This document shows positions 6,851-9,184 of a stretch of 9,184 bases of DNA, one piece after another. Under the pieces are notes generated by a model. That model saw nothing but the letters and a program-made list of their open reading frames with translations, searched no databases and was not told where the DNA came from. This DNA is from an uncultured Bacteriovorax sp. Lineage in GTDB: Bacteria; Bdellovibrionota; Bacteriovoracia; Bacteriovoracales; Bacteriovoracaceae. The position numbers and the translations under genes are program-made. Every line of letters begins with the position of its first letter. Positions within the stretch are counted from its first letter, which is position 1. The stretch is from positions 1-9,184 of the forward strand of contig CALUDF010000108.1 in the NCBI GenBank assembly GCA_943914745.1, in the 5' to 3' direction.

Positions 6851-7626
6851 AGTGCACTCTCTTTATTGAAGATGATTCCTATTTTTTCTAACTCGGCTTC
6901 ATAAACCGGCCAGCGGTTTTTAATTTCGTCTTCTAAAACTTTAAAGTGCTGGGCCTCTTCTGCCTCATAGCGCCCTTTGTTAGCAAGAATCCAGTTCTCC
7001 CAGATTCCTTGGCACCAGATCCCGATACTCTCCAGTTCATCTTTCGTGTGCTTTTTGGCCAGCATGGGTGCAAACATTTTTCCGAAGGCATGGTGGCGGG
7101 CCTCATCAATGAGAATATTGCGGTTGATCTCAGCAAATATTGGACAAGGGATCACCTTTGATCTCTTCCCTTGTTGATTTAAGGCCTCTCCTTCAAGAAG
7201 AATATTGACGGCCACAACCTTACATAAGTCTGGAAGATTTTCTGCTTTAATGACTGAGTGAAAAATCTCATTCATCTTAGGATGAATCGGGACGAGTCCC
7301 CCGATTTTTTCTAAATAATCATGATAGGCCTGAGCGTGTCTTGCTTCATCCGCGATTTGAGTGGCAATAAATCTCTTGGACTGAAGGCCAATATCACTTT
7401 GCATGAGTTGTGAGCACACTTCAATTGTTGCCAGTTCCGCATAATAGGCCTGGCTGATCAGGTCGCGAAGAGGCCCAGTATTTGGAGCTTTAAGGACTGG
7501 AGACTCTGCTTCCCATGGGATGTCTTTTAAGTCCCATTGATTTAACCCGGCCTTACTCACCAGAGTTTCAATCCCATTGAAAAGAACGTCGTCTTTACCC
7601 ACGAGGGTCTTCCAGGCCAGTTCCAT
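6847..7626 (-). CDS. Ferritin-like diiron oxygenase/oxidase, 259 residues (first gene of operon)
   Basis: The frame extends up to a TTG at 7641, but the ATG at 7626 is the better start because GGGAG (7633-7637) sits 6 nt ahead of it. Numbered from that ATG, the diiron ligands are Glu64 (YYAELATIEV), Glu94-x-x-His97 (IADEARHAQAYH), Glu145 (NILLEGEALN) and Glu175-x-x-His178 (LIDEARHHAFG). Both DEARH motifs match the ferritin-like superfamily, and the 30-residue Glu-to-Glu spacing in each half equals that of the other diiron protein in the operon. The extra His of AurF-type N-oxygenases is absent (Ile at that position). A charged helical C-terminus (about 207-255) follows the four-helix core. 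It is probably cytoplasmic, activating O2 or binding a metal pair. Its stop overlaps the GNAT-like gene start. No convincing promoter was found upstream. Diiron binding is well supported; substrate is unknown. Confidence 0.8.
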   Translation of the reverse strand: MELAWKTLVGKDDVLFNGIETLVSKAGLNQWDLKDIPWEAESPVLKAPNTGPLRDLISQAYYAELATIEVCSQLMQSDIGLQSKRFIATQIADEARHAQAYHDYLEKIGGLVPIHPKMNEIFHSVIKAENLPDLCKVVAVNILLEGEALNQQGKRSKVIPCPIFAEINRNILIDEARHHAFGKMFAPMLAKKHTKDELESIGIWCQGIWENWILANKGRYEAEEAQHFKVLEDEIKNRWPVYEAELEKIGIIFNKESAL

Positions 7627-7632
7627 AAGATG

Positions 7633-7637
7633 CTCCC
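7633..7637 (-). promoter_or_regulatory. Ribosome binding site that decides the diiron gene start
   Basis: On the minus strand GGGAG is followed by a 6-nt spacer (CATCTT) and ATG at 7626. The site lies inside the coding frame that would be used if TTG at 7641 were the start. It therefore supports the ATG and shortens the protein by five residues. Confidence 0.7.
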
Positions 7638-7775
7638 GCAACTAAAATAGATAAGTAGACTAAGCCTAGCATTCCTTAGGGTGGAGAAACTTTTCCTTGT
7701 AAAATTTATCTCCTTGAATTTCGTTTAGGGTCCTAATTGTCAACATTTTAGACGCTTTTAAACGTTAGAAAAGGA

Positions 7776-7781
7776 TATAAC
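7776..7781 (+). promoter_or_regulatory. Possible -10 element for the DUF4383-type gene
   Basis: TATAAC matches 5 of 6 bases of the -10 consensus. It would place the start near 7788, giving a leader of about 56 nt that contains the complete stem-loop at 7812-7839. No good -35 lies at standard spacing, so this is tentative. The rest of the 217-bp divergent region (7627-7843) holds a TTGACA on the minus strand (7737-7742) with no -10 at correct spacing. Confidence 0.28.
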
Positions 7782-7811
7782 TAAAGTATTGTGGCCTAAA
7801 TCTCGCAATGA

Positions 7812-7839
7812 ATTTCCTTGAGGATTAAATCAAGGAGAT
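7812..7839 (+). promoter_or_regulatory. Stem-loop sequestering the Shine-Dalgarno of the DUF4383-type gene
   Basis: ATTTCCTTGA (7812-7821) pairs with TCAAGGAGAT (7830-7839): nine Watson-Crick pairs plus one G-U around an 8-nt loop (7822-7829). The 3' arm holds the whole Shine-Dalgarno AAGGAG (7832-7837), 6 nt before the ATG at 7844. The U-rich 5' strand opposite AGGAG resembles fourU-type RNA thermometers. The pairing is seen in the sequence; a regulatory role is inferred. Confidence 0.55.
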
Positions 7840-7843
7840 ATCT

Positions 7844-8296
7844 ATGACAACAAATCTACAAACAAGAAACTTTGCCCTTATCGCAGGGCTCATCATGCTC
7901 ATGATGGGGCTAATCGCCTTTGTGCCCTCACTCAATGTGACAGAAGGTCTTCCCCCCATATACGTCAATACTAGTTACGGAATGTTTCTCGATGTGTTCC
8001 CACTTAATATTTTTAACAAACTCGCCTTGATCCTCTTTGGTGTGGCCGGTGTTAGTTGTTACTTCTCACGCGAACACAGCACCCATTACTCAATCGTTTA
8101 TGCCAAAGTCGTCTTCTGGGCGATGGGGGCCTTGGCCATCTTAGGGATCATTCCTCAAACAAATACCTTGTTTGGATACTGGCCTTTATTTGGTTTTGAG
8201 ATTTTCACCCATGGGATTTTTGCTATCGCTGGTGGGTATTATGGGTATGTCATTCATCGCTCTGACAGTTATCACCATCATATGCACAAGGTTTAA
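7844..8296 (+). CDS. DUF4383-type four-helix membrane protein
   Basis: The 150-residue protein has four predicted membrane helices (about 10-28, 57-73, 86-104 and 118-138) and no enzymatic motif. The pattern fits DUF4383: FALIAGLIMLMMGLIAFVPSL in helix 1, MFLDVFPLNIFNKLALILFGVAGV in helix 2, and FEIFTHGIFAIAGG in helix 4 with the family's His (His123). The His usually found in the helix 2 motif (N-x-x-H) is Lys59 here. A cytoplasmic or periplasmic tail is His-rich (HRSDSYHHHMHKV, five His among the last 13 residues) and might bind metal. DUF4383 proteins have no established function. The start is fixed by AAGGAG at 7832-7837 with 6-nt spacing. That Shine-Dalgarno lies within a stem-loop, so translation may be controlled. 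The gene stands alone, divergent from the diiron operon, with a hairpin 6 nt after its stop. Confidence 0.75.
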   Translation: MTTNLQTRNFALIAGLIMLMMGLIAFVPSLNVTEGLPPIYVNTSYGMFLDVFPLNIFNKLALILFGVAGVSCYFSREHSTHYSIVYAKVVFWAMGALAILGIIPQTNTLFGYWPLFGFEIFTHGIFAIAGGYYGYVIHRSDSYHHHMHKV

Positions 8297-8302
8297 ATTG
8301 AC

Positions 8303-8333
8303 TCGGGAGAGGCCATCGTTAAGCCTTTCCCGA
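8303..8333. terminator. Strong stem-loop after the DUF4383-type gene, possible atypical terminator
   Basis: TCGGGAGAGGC (8303-8313) pairs with GCCTTTCCCGA (8323-8333): 11 pairs including one G-U, with a 9-nt loop. It begins 6 nt after the stop codon. On the plus strand it is followed by CAAAAAATTAATG rather than a U-run, so it is not a textbook intrinsic terminator. It may mark or protect the mRNA 3' end. Confidence 0.4.
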
Positions 8334-8492
8334 CAAAAAATTAATGTTATCTTATAAGACGAATAAAGATTAAGAAAATCAGCCGCTTCTCTTTCTTTTT
8401 GGATCAATAAACGTCTCTTACGTCGACCCAACATTTAGCCTAGACACTGTTAAGACCGATAGGAAAGAAACAATGTAAACGACGAAGGATTT

Positions 8493-9184
8493 ATGGCCGA
8501 GTCACCAAACGAAAAGAAAAGAATAGAGAGCTTAAGAGAGCTGGATATTCTCGATACCTCTAAAGAAGAGTGCTATGACGACATCACTTTTCTAGCGGCT
8601 TCGATTTGTAGTGCGCCTATTTCCCTCATTAGCTTTGTCGATGAAAACCGTCAATGGTTCAAGTCTAAAGTGGGCCTTGATGTTTCAGAAACACCAAGAG
8701 ACATTGCCTTTTGTGACCATGCCATCAAGCAAGACGACCTTTTTTTAGTTGAAAACCCTCTGACAGATGAACGATTTAAAGACAACCCTCTCGTAACGAG
8801 TAGATTAGGAATTCGCTTTTATGCCGGGGTTCCTCTTAAATCAAAAAATGGTCACAACCTCGGTACACTTTGCATTATTGATACAAAACCAAAAGATTTA
8901 AGCGATGATCAAAAGCAGGCCCTTTTAAGACTTGGAAGGCAATCAGAAAACCTTCTTAACCTGAGACTTGAAAGTAAGCTCCTTGAAAAAGCTCAGGCCG
9001 ATTTAAAAAATTCGAAAGAATGGTCCCATATCTTTTTTCATGAATCAAAAGACATGATGGGGATTGTGAGGGTTGACCAAGAAAATGGCTGGCCACTTGA
9101 AGCCGTCAATCCGGCCTTTTGCCAGAAGGTCAATGTCAGTGCGAATGTCCTAGTGGGAAAACCGGTGGAAAAAGTTATTTCGGC
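8493..9184 (+). CDS. GAF-PAS sensor protein (3' partial)
   Basis: The frame is open from ATG 8493 to the window end (230 codons visible). GAAGGA (8484-8489) lies 3 nt before the ATG, a rather short spacing. Residues ~8-155 form a GAF domain of a widespread bacterial type. It starts with the family's linker RIESLRELDILDTSKEE, then ITFLAASICSAPISLISFVDENRQWFKSKVGL, SETPRDIAFCDHAI, a DERFKDNPLV stretch, and GIRFYAGVPL with LGTLCIID. A coiled-coil linker (~156-175) leads to a PAS domain beginning near residue 176, including AVNPAFCQ. The output domain is off-window. In this family it is usually a histidine kinase, GGDEF or further PAS domains, so none can be chosen. The protein is probably a cytoplasmic sensor. 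About 196 bp separate it from the previous gene, so it likely has its own promoter. Confidence 0.9.
   Translation, partial: MAESPNEKKRIESLRELDILDTSKEECYDDITFLAASICSAPISLISFVDENRQWFKSKVGLDVSETPRDIAFCDHAIKQDDLFLVENPLTDERFKDNPLVTSRLGIRFYAGVPLKSKNGHNLGTLCIIDTKPKDLSDDQKQALLRLGRQSENLLNLRLESKLLEKAQADLKNSKEWSHIFFHESKDMMGIVRVDQENGWPLEAVNPAFCQKVNVSANVLVGKPVEKVIS

Noticed and set aside
4418..7626. AurF-type N-oxygenase assignment for the two ferritin-like proteins
   Set aside because: The additional His ligand that marks AurF, four residues before the last Glu, is Ile in both; only the general diiron class is supported.
7627..7641. TTG at 7641 as start of the first diiron gene
   Set aside because: The Shine-Dalgarno GGGAG lies inside that extension and is ideally placed for the ATG at 7626; no Shine-Dalgarno was noted for the TTG.
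7595..7672. A 25-codon minus-strand mini-ORF (MLGLVYLSILVAG...) overlapping the start of the first diiron gene, a possible leader peptide
   Set aside because: AGGA directly abuts its ATG with no usable spacing, and there is no homology signal; chance ORF is likelier.
7660..7679. CTAAG/CTTAG inverted repeat between the divergent genes
   Set aside because: Only five pairs with a 10-nt loop; expected by chance.
7737..7742. Perfect TTGACA on the minus strand as the -35 of the diiron operon promoter
   Set aside because: No hexamer at 15-18 bp spacing matches the -10 consensus better than 3 of 6.
8350..8359. 10-bp perfect palindrome TCTTATAAGA in the gap before the GAF-PAS gene
   Set aside because: AT-rich, short and isolated; no partner site or promoter geometry supports a role.
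8186..8434. Minus-strand ORF of 82 codons across the end of the DUF4383-type gene
   Set aside because: Mostly antisense to a supported gene, no family resemblance and no clear ribosome site.

Overview
The window carries ten protein-coding genes. Two are cut by its ends: a sensor kinase on the left and a GAF-PAS sensor on the right. No RNA genes, CRISPR arrays, transposons or phage genes were seen. The style suggests a free-living or predatory Gram-negative bacterium: lysine-rich proteins, moderately AT-leaning DNA, several two-component sensors, single-domain response regulators and tight gene packing. Bdellovibrionota (Bacteriovorax/Peredibacter-like) is my best guess, but it rests on overall feel rather than a marker gene.

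Left block (1-3188): the 3' part of a HAMP-histidine kinase-receiver hybrid meets, stop codon to stop codon, a minus-strand pair. That pair is a secreted alpha/beta-hydrolase (lipase/esterase-like) followed by a short TrmK-type tRNA methyltransferase. Middle-left block (3189-4473): a stand-alone receiver protein is followed by a membrane-anchored left-handed beta-helix acyltransferase-like protein. Both lack a Shine-Dalgarno sequence and have a -10-like hexamer only a few bases before the ATG, so they may be leaderless. A 7-bp inverted repeat brackets the first promoter candidate.

Central block (4418-7626): the most interesting part is a four-gene minus-strand operon whose members overlap by ATGA or lie 1 nt apart. 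In transcription order it encodes a ferritin-like diiron protein, a GNAT-like protein, a three-His-box membrane fatty acid desaturase/hydroxylase and a second ferritin-like diiron protein. Both soluble diiron proteins keep the full E / ExxH / E / ExxH ligand set, with identical 30-residue spacing inside each half. Three predicted oxygen-activating diiron enzymes plus an acyltransferase-like protein in one coupled operon suggest a dedicated lipid or acyl-metabolite modification pathway. The product cannot be named from sequence alone.

Right block (7627-9184): a 217-bp divergent intergenic region leads to a small four-helix DUF4383-type membrane protein. Its strong Shine-Dalgarno sits entirely inside a 10-bp stem-loop, making it a candidate RNA thermometer or other translational switch. 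A strong stem-loop lies just after that gene. The window ends inside a GAF-PAS sensor gene that has no stop codon in view.
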